The notes under the pieces: generated by a model | What the model saw: only the letters and a program-made list of their open reading frames with translations | Databases searched by the model: none | Told to the model about the DNA's origin: nothing | Shown here: piece by piece, positions 1-6,765 of the stretch | Layout: every line of letters begins with the position of its first letter | How positions within the stretch are numbered: the first letter of the stretch is position 1 | Assembly: GCA_045596745.1 (NCBI GenBank) | Contig: JAZODA010000027.1 | Span: forward strand, 1 to 34,171 | DNA from: RGIG3009 sp045596745 | GTDB lineage: Bacteria; Bacillota; Clostridia; Oscillospirales; Acutalibacteraceae | Length of the DNA stretch: 34,171 bases | Direction of reading: 5' to 3' | Translations under genes and position numbers: made by a program

Positions 1-76
1 CGTGCCGACCAAATAGACCGGATTACATCCACTAAATCCGAATACTTACGAATAGATCCCAATGGTAAAAATGGGC

Positions 77-109
77 AAAAAAAGACTGCTAAACCGATGT
101 TTAGCAGTC
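77..109 (-). terminator. Rho-independent terminator of the tRNA-fMet gene
   Basis: A perfect 11-bp stem (84-94 with 99-109, arm GACTGCTAAAC, 4-nt loop) is followed on the minus strand by a run of seven T (77-83). It lies 10 bases past the CCA end of the tRNA gene, so it should end that transcript. Bases 1-76 to its left show nothing I recognise. Confidence 0.9.
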
Positions 110-118
110 CTTCCTAAC

Positions 119-193
<75 letters not shown>

Positions 194-217
194 ATATCTG
201 TTCCTCAGAACAGTTAG

Positions 218-246
218 AGTATAGCATACTCGGCAGGTGGTGTCAA
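218..246 (-). promoter_or_regulatory. sigma-A-type promoter of tRNA-fMet
   Basis: On the minus strand, TTGACA (241-246) and TATACT (218-223) are separated by exactly 17 bp. The predicted start is about 17-20 bases before the mature tRNA 5' end at 193, which fits a short precursor leader. It lies just beyond the terminator of the amino-acid transporter operon. Confidence 0.85.
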
Positions 247-260
247 GGGGTTTTGCAAAG

Positions 261-295
261 AAAAAACAGGGATCGTTCGACACAATCCCTGTTTT
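261..295 (-). terminator. terminator of the amino-acid ABC transporter operon
   Basis: Arms AACAGGGAT and ATCCCTGTT pair around a loop of about 12 nt. On the minus strand the stem is followed by a T-rich tract (TTTTTTCTTT). It starts 9 bases past the stop codon of the ATPase gene, so it ends that three-gene unit. Confidence 0.85.
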
Positions 296-303
296 GTTGC
301 GCT

Positions 304-1101
304 TTAGAGCACCTTGGAGAGGAACTCGCGGGTGCGGGGGTGTTTCGGCGCACCGAACACCTCTTCGGGGGTTCCCTGCTCGCAGATGACGCCATCGTTG
401 AGGAACAACACACGCGTACCGACTTCGCGGGCGAAGCCCATTTCGTGGGTGACGATGACCATGGTCATACCGTCACGCGCCAGTTCACGCATAACCTCCA
501 GCACTTCGCCGACCATTTCAGGGTCGAGCGCCGAGGTGGGTTCGTCAAACAGCATCACGTCCGGGTTCATCGCCAGAGCGCGGACAATCGCCACGCGCTG
601 CTTCTGACCGCCGGAGAGCTTGGAGGGATATTCATTCGCCTTATCGCGCAAGCCGACCTTATCCAGCAGCTTGAACGCTTCGGCTTCCGCCACTTCGCGA
701 ATCTCTTTGTTCGAGAGCAAATCCGCCGCTTCGTAAGGCTTCTTGAAGAACTTCAGCCGCTTGGCACGACGCGCCTTTTTCTTGGCAACGTAGATGGGCG
801 CCAGTGTCAGGTTCTGCAGAACCGTCTTGTTGTTGAACAGGTTGAAATGCTGGAACACCATACACATCTTCTGACGATGCACGTTGATGTCCACACTGAG
901 GTCGGTCAAATCCACGCCGTGGAACAGCACCTGACCGGAGGTGGGGTCTTCCATACAGTTCAAGCAGCGAAGCAGCGTGCTCTTGCCCGAACCGGAGGGG
1001 CCGATCAGCACCACGACTTCACCCTGCTCGATGACCAGGTCAACGCCCTTGAGAACCTGCAAATCACCGAAGCTTTTGTGGAGATTACATACTTCTATCA
1101 C
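304..1101 (-). CDS. polar amino-acid ABC transporter ATP-binding protein (GlnQ/HisP type)
   Basis: This is the ATPase that powers a polar amino-acid importer at the inner face of the membrane. The 265 residues carry every ABC motif: Walker A GPSGSGKS (34-41), Q-loop Gln84, signature LSGGQ (162-166), Walker B ending in Glu187 (VMLFDE) and the H-loop His219. The sequence is of the GlnQ/HisP family. Those proteins are usually about 240 residues, and the extra length here is a basic insert at roughly 105-137 (AKKKARRAKRLKFFKK), between the Q-loop and the signature. The gene is last in its operon. Its start overlaps the end of the permease gene by 17 bp, which suggests translational coupling, and a terminator follows at once. 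The exact substrate cannot be read from the ATPase. Confidence 0.95.
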   Translation of the reverse strand: MIEVCNLHKSFGDLQVLKGVDLVIEQGEVVVLIGPSGSGKSTLLRCLNCMEDPTSGQVLFHGVDLTDLSVDINVHRQKMCMVFQHFNLFNNKTVLQNLTLAPIYVAKKKARRAKRLKFFKKPYEAADLLSNKEIREVAEAEAFKLLDKVGLRDKANEYPSKLSGGQKQRVAIVRALAMNPDVMLFDEPTSALDPEMVGEVLEVMRELARDGMTMVIVTHEMGFAREVGTRVLFLNDGVICEQGTPEEVFGAPKHPRTREFLSKVL

Positions 1102-1795
1102 TTTTCCTCAATCTCCTTTCCAAAAGCTTGATGCCCAGCGTAATGAGCATAACCAGGACGATGTAGATGAGCGCCATTGCAAGGAACGGCACCATCCATT
1201 CGTAGTTGCTCGTACCGATGCTGTTGAACGCCTTGTACAGATCCAGCGCACCGACGAAGCTGACGTCCGAGGTTTCTTTAATTTTTGTTATGAACTCGTT
1301 GTCCATCGTTTGCAGTTTGTTCTTGACCGCCTGCGGAATAACAATCTTCAGCATAGTCGCCGAGAAGCTAAGACCCATCGCACGACCGCCTTCCATCTGG
1401 CCGTGGTCGACTGACAGAATACCGCCACGCATAATTTCGGAAATGTATGCGCCGCTGTTGAGACCGAACACGAGGATGGACACTGTCAGCGAATCAATCC
1501 GCACGCCCATGGAGGGCAGCAGCACATAGTAGAAAAGTAGCAGCTGCACCACAATCGGCGTACCGCGGAAGAAGGACACATACACACCGCAAATCTTATC
1601 CAGCACACGCGGCAACAGCCGATACTTCGGCATCACACGCGCGGCAGCAATCAGCGTACCGATGAGCGTGCCGATAAGCAGACCCATAACGGCGATGAGC
1701 ACCGTGTTCTGCAAGCCTTCCAGCACTTCGCGGTATGCACCGTCTTCGATGAAGCTGGTCCAGAAGGCTTCAAACTTTTTATCAAAATTACCCAT
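1085..1795 (-). CDS. polar amino-acid ABC transporter permease (HisM/GlnP type)
   Basis: Integral membrane subunit of the importer, 236 residues, close to the family length. Hydrophobic segments lie at about 28-52, 70-95, 100-118 and 198-225. The cytoplasmic coupling (EAA) loop is visible at about 133-155, with EGGRAMGLS followed by the typical IPQA, and it would dock on the ATPase encoded next. The short segment FFRGTPIVVQL is characteristic of HisM/GlnP-type permeases. Only one permease gene is present, so the channel is presumably a homodimer. A hairpin (1820-1845) stands between this gene and the binding-protein gene and may lower its expression relative to that lipoprotein. Confidence 0.94.
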   Translation of the reverse strand: MGNFDKKFEAFWTSFIEDGAYREVLEGLQNTVLIAVMGLLIGTLIGTLIAAARVMPKYRLLPRVLDKICGVYVSFFRGTPIVVQLLLFYYVLLPSMGVRIDSLTVSILVFGLNSGAYISEIMRGGILSVDHGQMEGGRAMGLSFSATMLKIVIPQAVKNKLQTMDNEFITKIKETSDVSFVGALDLYKAFNSIGTSNYEWMVPFLAMALIYIVLVMLITLGIKLLERRLRKSDRSM

Positions 1796-1819
1796 GAGAT
1801 CAACCCTTTATACAAACAA

Positions 1820-1845
1820 ATACTTCACCGTTGCCGGTGAAGTAT
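1820..1845 (-). promoter_or_regulatory. intercistronic hairpin between binding-protein and permease genes
   Basis: A perfect 10-bp stem (arms ATACTTCACC and GGTGAAGTAT, 6-nt loop) lies between the two genes. On the minus strand it is followed by ATTTGTTTGT, which is too interrupted for a strong terminator. I infer that it stabilises the 3' end of the upstream message or attenuates readthrough, giving more binding protein than permease, as in many importer operons. Confidence 0.6.
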
Positions 1846-1867
1846 CTGCCTTATGATTGGTGAGTGC

Positions 1868-2704
1868 TTACGCCTTCTCGTTGAAGGAAGTAACGATGCG
1901 CGCAGCGGGAGCGGCGTCGATGATGACCAGGTCGAGGTTGCCGTTGATCATATCCTGCACAGCCAGAGCGCCGTTCTTGTAGCCCTTGACGTCCATACCA
2001 TAGCCGTCGAAGCCCCAATCGGCATCGCCCTTGCAGTAAATCTCACCGGTGGTGCCGTTCTGGACGCCAACCTTGGTCTTGTCGTCGTAGCCCTTCAGAA
2101 TCTTCTCGACATCTTCCACCGTCTTGCAATCCTTGAAGGTCTCGTCGTCTTCCTTGACGATGATGCGCTGAGAAGCGGTGTAGTAAGAATCCGTGAAGGT
2201 CACGTGCTCTTTTCTATCCTCGGAGATGGTCAGACCCGCCATCGCGATGTCCGCCTTCTTCTGGCCAACGTGCAGGCAAACCGCATCGAAGTCCACGTTC
2301 AGGATAACCAGTTCCTTGTTCAGCTCTTTCGCCAGCAGGGAAGCGATTTCCATATCGATACCCAGGTACTTGTCGCCCTCTTTGTACTCGAACGGAGCAA
2401 ACTCGGCGTTGGTCACGACGACCAGCTGATCCTTGCTTTCGTCCAATTCAGCGGAAGTAACCGGCGCGGGAGTGCCTTCGCCGAAGTACTTGTCGCAAAT
2501 CGTGTCGAACGTACCGTCGTCCATAATCTTCTTGATGAACTCGTTAACATCTTCCAGCAGTTCGGGCTGATCCTTATCCACACCGAAAGCGTACAGCTCA
2601 TCGGTCAGGTCGATTTCGACCACTTTGACCGTTGCAGCCTTGCTGCAGCCGGCAAAAGAGAAGACCATTACCGCTACCAGAAGCAGTGCCAAAAACTTTT
2701 TCAT
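1868..2704 (-). CDS. amino-acid-binding lipoprotein (SBP family 3), apparently circularly permuted
   Basis: Extracellular binding protein that would capture a polar amino acid for the adjacent permease. Residues 1-20 are a lipoprotein signal with lipobox FAGC (Cys20). The order of the mature part is abnormal. Residues 25-76 (VKVVEIDLTDELYAFGV ... GTFDTICDKYFGEG) match what normally ends a family-3 binding protein. A linker follows (77-92), and only then comes the canonical start, LVVVTNAEFAPFEY (94-107), running through the ligand-binding segments AGLTISEDRKEHV, VGVQNGTTGE and AVQDMINGNLDLVIID. The protein stops at 278, where a normal one would continue into the segment found here at 25-76. 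All family parts therefore appear present, but rotated. Start chosen: ATG at 2704 behind GGAGGTAATT. Ligand unknown. Confidence 0.92.
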   Translation of the reverse strand: MKKFLALLLVAVMVFSFAGCSKAATVKVVEIDLTDELYAFGVDKDQPELLEDVNEFIKKIMDDGTFDTICDKYFGEGTPAPVTSAELDESKDQLVVVTNAEFAPFEYKEGDKYLGIDMEIASLLAKELNKELVILNVDFDAVCLHVGQKKADIAMAGLTISEDRKEHVTFTDSYYTASQRIIVKEDDETFKDCKTVEDVEKILKGYDDKTKVGVQNGTTGEIYCKGDADWGFDGYGMDVKGYKNGALAVQDMINGNLDLVIIDAAPAARIVTSFNEKA

Positions 2705-2741
2705 AACAATTACCTCCTCAAAATTTGGATTGGATACCTAT

Positions 2742-2770
2742 ATTATACAATGCGCATTGCATAAATGCAA
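2742..2770 (-). promoter_or_regulatory. sigma-A-type promoter of the amino-acid transporter operon
   Basis: On the minus strand, TTGCAT (2765-2770) and a perfect TATAAT (2742-2747) are 17 bp apart. The expected start is near 2735, about 30 bases before the ATG of the binding-protein gene. The spacer and the -35 box are filled by inverted repeats, described separately. Confidence 0.85.
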
Positions 2771-2778
2771 GCATTTAT
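2748..2778 (-). promoter_or_regulatory. nested inverted repeats over the importer promoter, operator candidate
   Basis: The 12-bp perfect palindrome CAATGCGCATTG (2748-2759) exactly abuts the -10 box. An 18-bp inverted repeat with arms ATAAATGC and GCATTTAT around AA (2761-2778) covers the -35 box. A third pair, TTGCAT/ATGCAA (2757-2762 and 2765-2770), bridges them. Such symmetry on core promoter elements is what a repressor site looks like. The regulator is unknown; amino-acid-responsive repressors such as ArgR-type proteins are only a possibility. Confidence 0.6.
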
Positions 2779-2794
2779 TTGAAGTACTGAATGA

Positions 2795-3640
2795 TTATGC
2801 GCGTACGCCGTATACCACACGGGGAATGTCGGCAAAATCGCGCAGCGCGCCGACCTCGGACAAACCCGCCTCTTCAAACAGGCGGATAACGTCCGTTTCC
2901 TGACCGATGCCGATTTCCACCGCAACAAAACCTCCGCGGCGCAGGTGACGTGTCCACTCGCTCGCGATAACGCGATAGAAAGTCAGTCCATCCTCCCCAC
3001 CGTCCAGTGCCATGGGCGGCTCGTGCTGCACCTCCCGTTGCAGGTCGGGCAAATCCGCGGCAGGAATGTACGGCGGATTGGACAAAATCGCATCCAGCTC
3101 TTCGGGAAAACGCGCGTGGTCGGTGAGAACATCCGCCATTCCCAAAGTCACGGCAAGCAGCGGATACCGCGCGAGATTACGCCGCAGATACGCGGCAGCC
3201 TGCGGCGATTTTTCCACCGCGGTGACCTGTGCCGTCGGGCAAAGCGACGCCAATCCCAGACCGACGCAACCGCTGCCTGCACATAAATCAAGCACACGAG
3301 GGCGTTCGGTTTTCTGCAGCCGTTCGGCGGCAAATTCACACAGCAGCTCGGTTTCGGGGCGCGGAATGAGCACCCCCTCGCCCACCTCCAGTGTCAGCGA
3401 CAGGAAGTCCCACGTGCCGAGCAGATATTGCAGCGGTTCGCCCTGTGCCCGACGAGCGGCGGCGGTCAAGACCCGCTCTCGCACCTCGTCCGACAGTACT
3501 TTTGCGCCGCAGAAATCCACGCCGCCACGCCCGACACCGCCGAGGTCTTCCAGCAAACAGCGCGCGTCAAAAGCGGGCGAGTCACACCCGCCCGCTTCGA
3601 GTTGTTCCCGAATGCAGTTGTACAGTTCAGTTACTGTCAT
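2795..3640 (-). CDS. prmC: peptide chain release factor N5-glutamine methyltransferase PrmC
   Basis: PrmC (HemK) methylates the glutamine of the GGQ motif in release factors RF1 and RF2, tuning translation termination. At 281 residues it has the family length. The N-terminal helical domain ends in GEPLQYLLG (67-75), followed by IPRPETE (92-98). The SAM-binding loop is DLCAGSGC (118-125), and the catalytic NPPY lies at 188-191 (NPPYIP), the signature of N5-glutamine methyltransferases. The start overlaps the end of the DUF1385 gene by 14 bp, and this is the last gene of the five-gene operon. The pairing with a YqhQ-type gene is, as I recall, common in Firmicutes. Confidence 0.96.
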   Translation of the reverse strand: MTVTELYNCIREQLEAGGCDSPAFDARCLLEDLGGVGRGGVDFCGAKVLSDEVRERVLTAAARRAQGEPLQYLLGTWDFLSLTLEVGEGVLIPRPETELLCEFAAERLQKTERPRVLDLCAGSGCVGLGLASLCPTAQVTAVEKSPQAAAYLRRNLARYPLLAVTLGMADVLTDHARFPEELDAILSNPPYIPAADLPDLQREVQHEPPMALDGGEDGLTFYRVIASEWTRHLRRGGFVAVEIGIGQETDVIRLFEEAGLSEVGALRDFADIPRVVYGVRA

Positions 3641-4616
3641 CGTTCGTTTCTTCCTGCGTTTCTTCTTCCGGCATCACCGGCACAAAGGCGGCGATGGCGA
3701 TTTCAATCATCGAGTCATCCGGCTCTTTCGTCGTCAGGCGCTGAATCCAAAGACCCGGCGCGGAAATGAACCGTGTAAAGCGATTGTCTTTACGGCCTGC
3801 GAGCTTGATAAGCTCGTAGCCGACACCCACCGTCAGCGGCAGCAGCGCCAGCTTGACAACCACGCGCAGCCACACCGTCTGAATCTGAATGCAGATGGAG
3901 ACAATCATACCCACAATCAGCGTCAGCACCAAAAACGAGGTGCCGCAGCGCGGGTGGAAACGGCTTTGACGGCGGACGTTTTCCACCGTCAGCTCTTCGC
4001 CGTGCTCATAGCAGAAGATGGTCTTATGCTCGGCACCGTGGTACATAAACGTACGGCGGATGTCCTTCATCAACGTCACGGCAACCAGGTATGCCAGGAA
4101 CAGCGCCAGTCGCAGTACACCCTCAAACACACCGCGAAGAATCGCGCTGTCCATCCAGAACGTGCCGCCTGCGGCGCCGTCAATCGCGCCTGCCATCAGA
4201 TTGTACAGCAGCGACGGCAGGTACATAAACAGACCCAGTGCCAGCGCAACGCCCAGCACGGTGCTGACAACCATCAGCAGGCTCATCAGCAGCTTCTGCG
4301 ATTTTTCGTTTTTGGCGACTTCCTTGGTCTCTTCCTCGAGACCTGCCAGCTCGGCGGAACGCATCAGGCACTTGTAGCCCACGCGAAGCGACTCCACCAT
4401 ACCGTACAGGCCACGCAGCAACGGCCACTTCCAGATGCGGGGACGCTCGGTGGGAGCGGCAACCGCACATTCCTCCGTGACAATCTCACCGGAGGTGTGG
4501 CGCACCGCCATCACGGTTTTCTTCGGGCCGCGCATCATAATACCTTCGATGAGCGCCTGACCGCCGATGGACGCTTTCACTGCCGGGCAGGAAAGCGGCT
4601 GTTTTTGCTCAGACAT
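3627..4616 (-). CDS. DUF1385 family membrane protein (YqhQ-like)
   Basis: The 329-residue protein belongs to the DUF1385 (YqhQ) family, whose biochemical role is unknown to me. The two family marks are visible: GGQALIEGIMMRGP near the N-terminus (about 17-30) and YHGAEHKTIFCYEHG at about 192-206, with conserved His and Cys residues that could bind metal. A further H-P-R-C-G-T motif (about 221-226) precedes more hydrophobic segments. Several membrane helices (about 105-135, 160-185, 228-262) indicate an inner-membrane protein. It overlaps the histidine-kinase gene upstream (8 bp) and prmC downstream (14 bp), so it is translated within one operon. The acidic C-terminus (EEETQEETNDD) is probably disordered. 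Confidence 0.92.
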   Translation of the reverse strand: MSEQKQPLSCPAVKASIGGQALIEGIMMRGPKKTVMAVRHTSGEIVTEECAVAAPTERPRIWKWPLLRGLYGMVESLRVGYKCLMRSAELAGLEEETKEVAKNEKSQKLLMSLLMVVSTVLGVALALGLFMYLPSLLYNLMAGAIDGAAGGTFWMDSAILRGVFEGVLRLALFLAYLVAVTLMKDIRRTFMYHGAEHKTIFCYEHGEELTVENVRRQSRFHPRCGTSFLVLTLIVGMIVSICIQIQTVWLRVVVKLALLPLTVGVGYELIKLAGRKDNRFTRFISAPGLWIQRLTTKEPDDSMIEIAIAAFVPVMPEEETQEETNDDSN

Positions 4617-6045
4617 TCTCTTCCTCCTTGATAACCGGCAGCGTGACGGTCACAACCGTACCCTGCCCCTCCGTGCTTTCCAGCTCCAGCGTACCGCCGT
4701 GAGCCTGGATGATTTCCTCCGCCACGGCAAGACCGATGCCTGAACCGGGCTTCTGATTGTTCGCACGGTAGAACTTTTGCTTAACCTTAACCAAATCCTT
4801 CGGCGAGATGCCGATGCCGTTATCGCTGAACACAATCTGCACGCCATCCTGCACCGTTGCGGCATCCACGCGCACCATACCGTTTTCCGGACTGGAATAC
4901 TTCAGCGCATTGTCCAGAATATTGGTAAACACCTGGCGCAAGCGGTCGCGGTCACCCATAACAGGCGGCAGCGTTTCCTGCTCGACGCACTGCAGGTCGA
5001 TGCCCTCTTTCTGTGCGCGATCACGGAACAGGAAGACCGCTTCCTGCACCTCGGCAAACACGTCAATCTGCTCGTGCGGAGCAATTTCCTTGACCTGATG
5101 GAGGCGCGAGAAGTCCAGCAGCTCCTCCACCATACCCGACAACCGCTCTGCCTCGCTGCTGATAACGGCAAGGCCCTTGGTCAGCAGTTCGTCGTCACGC
5201 ATCGTCTCGTCACGCAGCGTTTCGCTCCAGCCCTTGATGGCGGTAAGCGGCGTGCGCAGCTCGTGAGAGATGGACGAAATAAACTCGTTTTGCAGTTCAT
5301 CGGCGCTTTCGATTTCCGCCGCCATTTCGTTGATGGTATCGCACAGCTCGCCGATTTCATCGTTATGATGCTTTTCGATGCGGCAGGAATAGTCGCCCTG
5401 CGAAATCTTCTTGGCGGTTGCGCCGATCTCGCCGAGCGGACGCAGAATGCTGCTGACGAAATACGCGCTGGACAGCATCACGAAGAAGATAACCGCCAGA
5501 CCGAACGCAATCATAATCGAGATAAGCACCACAATCTGCGCGTCCACCTTATCCAGTGCCACCAGATAACGAATCGCGCCATGCACCGTACCGGCATCGT
5601 CCACCACAAGGAGTGTCAGCGCCAATACCTTTTGTCCGGCTTCGCTTTCGCCAATCCAGACGCCCTTGGGTTCACCCTCGCCGACGGCATACGCCTGCAG
5701 CGCCTGATGAAAATCCTCCGGGCCGACCGTTTCGGGCAAAAAACCGGTGCTGCTGGCCAGCACTGTGCCACCGGCATTCAGAATCTGGAATTCCATCTTT
5801 TCCTTGTCGGGAAAAGCTTCCATATAGTCGCGTGCGCTGCCGACAAAGTCCCAGCCATCCTGATCGGCATAGGAGCTGAGCATATCCGAAAACGAGCGGG
5901 CACGGGTATACAGGCTATGCTCCGCCTGCTCGTAGTAATACCCACGGATGACAAACGCCGCCACGATTTCCAGAATCAGCAGCAATATAGCAACCACGCC
6001 AAGGCCGTTGACCAGCCAGCGCCGTGTTACTTTTTTAAATAGCAT
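4609..6045 (-). CDS. membrane sensor histidine kinase (HAMP-HisKA-HATPase)
   Basis: Sensor kinase partner of the response regulator encoded just upstream. Order of parts in 478 residues: membrane helix 13-34; an extracellular sensor region 35-168 (it contains FQILNAGGTVLASSTGF, PAS/Cache-like in look); membrane helix 171-197; HAMP linker 198-250; and HisKA with the phospho-accepting His261 in SSISHELRTPLTAIKGW. The ATPase domain follows, with an N-box region near DNALKY, the G1 motif SDNGIGIS and the G2 motif GSGIGLAVAEE. Architecture and motifs fit the PhoR/ResE/WalK class. All key residues are present. It lies 26 bp after the regulator gene and overlaps the DUF1385 gene. Its signal is unknown; the lipoprotein encoded first in the operon is a candidate accessory factor. 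Confidence 0.95.
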   Translation of the reverse strand: MLFKKVTRRWLVNGLGVVAILLLILEIVAAFVIRGYYYEQAEHSLYTRARSFSDMLSSYADQDGWDFVGSARDYMEAFPDKEKMEFQILNAGGTVLASSTGFLPETVGPEDFHQALQAYAVGEGEPKGVWIGESEAGQKVLALTLLVVDDAGTVHGAIRYLVALDKVDAQIVVLISIMIAFGLAVIFFVMLSSAYFVSSILRPLGEIGATAKKISQGDYSCRIEKHHNDEIGELCDTINEMAAEIESADELQNEFISSISHELRTPLTAIKGWSETLRDETMRDDELLTKGLAVISSEAERLSGMVEELLDFSRLHQVKEIAPHEQIDVFAEVQEAVFLFRDRAQKEGIDLQCVEQETLPPVMGDRDRLRQVFTNILDNALKYSSPENGMVRVDAATVQDGVQIVFSDNGIGISPKDLVKVKQKFYRANNQKPGSGIGLAVAEEIIQAHGGTLELESTEGQGTVVTVTLPVIKEEENV

Positions 6046-6071
6046 TCCCTGTCACTTCTTTCGTGCGGTTT

Positions 6072-6764
6072 TCAGGGCTCCCAGCGATAACCCTTACCCC
6101 ATGCCGTCATAATATGCTGCGGCTCGGAGGGATCGTCCTCCACCTTCATACGCAGACGACGGATGTTGACGTCCACAATCTTATCCTCGCCGTAGTGGTC
6201 TTCACCCCACACACGGCTGAGAATGTCCGCACGGGACAAAAGCTCGCCCGGATGGGTCATAAAGTACTCCATAATCTGGAACTCCACCTGCGTGAGTTCA
6301 ATCAGCGTATCCGCACGGCTGAGCGAGCGGTTGCGCAGGTTCAGCGCAAACTTGCCGGAAACAATCTCTTCACGATACGTGGGGACATCGCTTGCGGAAA
6401 CACGGCGAAGCAGTGCTTCCACGCGAGCAATCAGCTCCGAGGGGCTGAACGGCTTGGTAACATAGTCATCCGCACCCAGACGCAGCGCGCGCACTTTTTC
6501 GTGCTCCTGCGAACGGGCGGTAAGCATCATAATACCCAACGTGGCATCCTGACGGCGCAACCGCTCGCACAGCTCAAAGCCATCCATTCCGGGCAGCATC
6601 AAATCAAGCAGCGCCACACGGACACGGGAACGGTTGCTTTCGTACAACTCCAGCGCTTCCTCCGCAGAACCCGCCTCCAGCACATCAAAGCCGGCGCGAT
6701 GCAGATGAATCACAATAAATTCGCGGATGACAGCCTCATCCTCACACAACAAAATGCAGCTCAT
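6072..6764 (-). CDS. OmpR/PhoB-type response regulator
   Basis: A 230-residue two-component regulator. The receiver domain (1-120) shows the acidic pair E8/D9, the phospho-acceptor Asp54 (ALLDLMLPGMDG), Thr82 and Lys104 (YVTKPFSPSEL). The C-terminal winged-helix DNA-binding domain (about 130-228) has the usual LTQVEFQIMEYFMTHPGE and VDVNIRRLRMKVE blocks. I place the start at ATG 6764: it is preceded by AAGGAGG at a suitable distance and follows the stop of the lipoprotein gene with one base between. A longer frame upstream would run into that gene. It presumably receives phosphate from the histidine kinase encoded next. Its target genes cannot be told from the window. Confidence 0.96.
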   Translation of the reverse strand: MSCILLCEDEAVIREFIVIHLHRAGFDVLEAGSAEEALELYESNRSRVRVALLDLMLPGMDGFELCERLRRQDATLGIMMLTARSQEHEKVRALRLGADDYVTKPFSPSELIARVEALLRRVSASDVPTYREEIVSGKFALNLRNRSLSRADTLIELTQVEFQIMEYFMTHPGELLSRADILSRVWGEDHYGEDKIVDVNIRRLRMKVEDDPSEPQHIMTAWGKGYRWEP

Positions 6765-6765
6765 A

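Noticed and set aside
3012..4631. A 539-codon plus-strand frame opposite prmC and the DUF1385 gene
   Set aside because: It shows Ser/Arg/Gln-rich low-information sequence and no start signals, while both minus-strand genes are clear family members.
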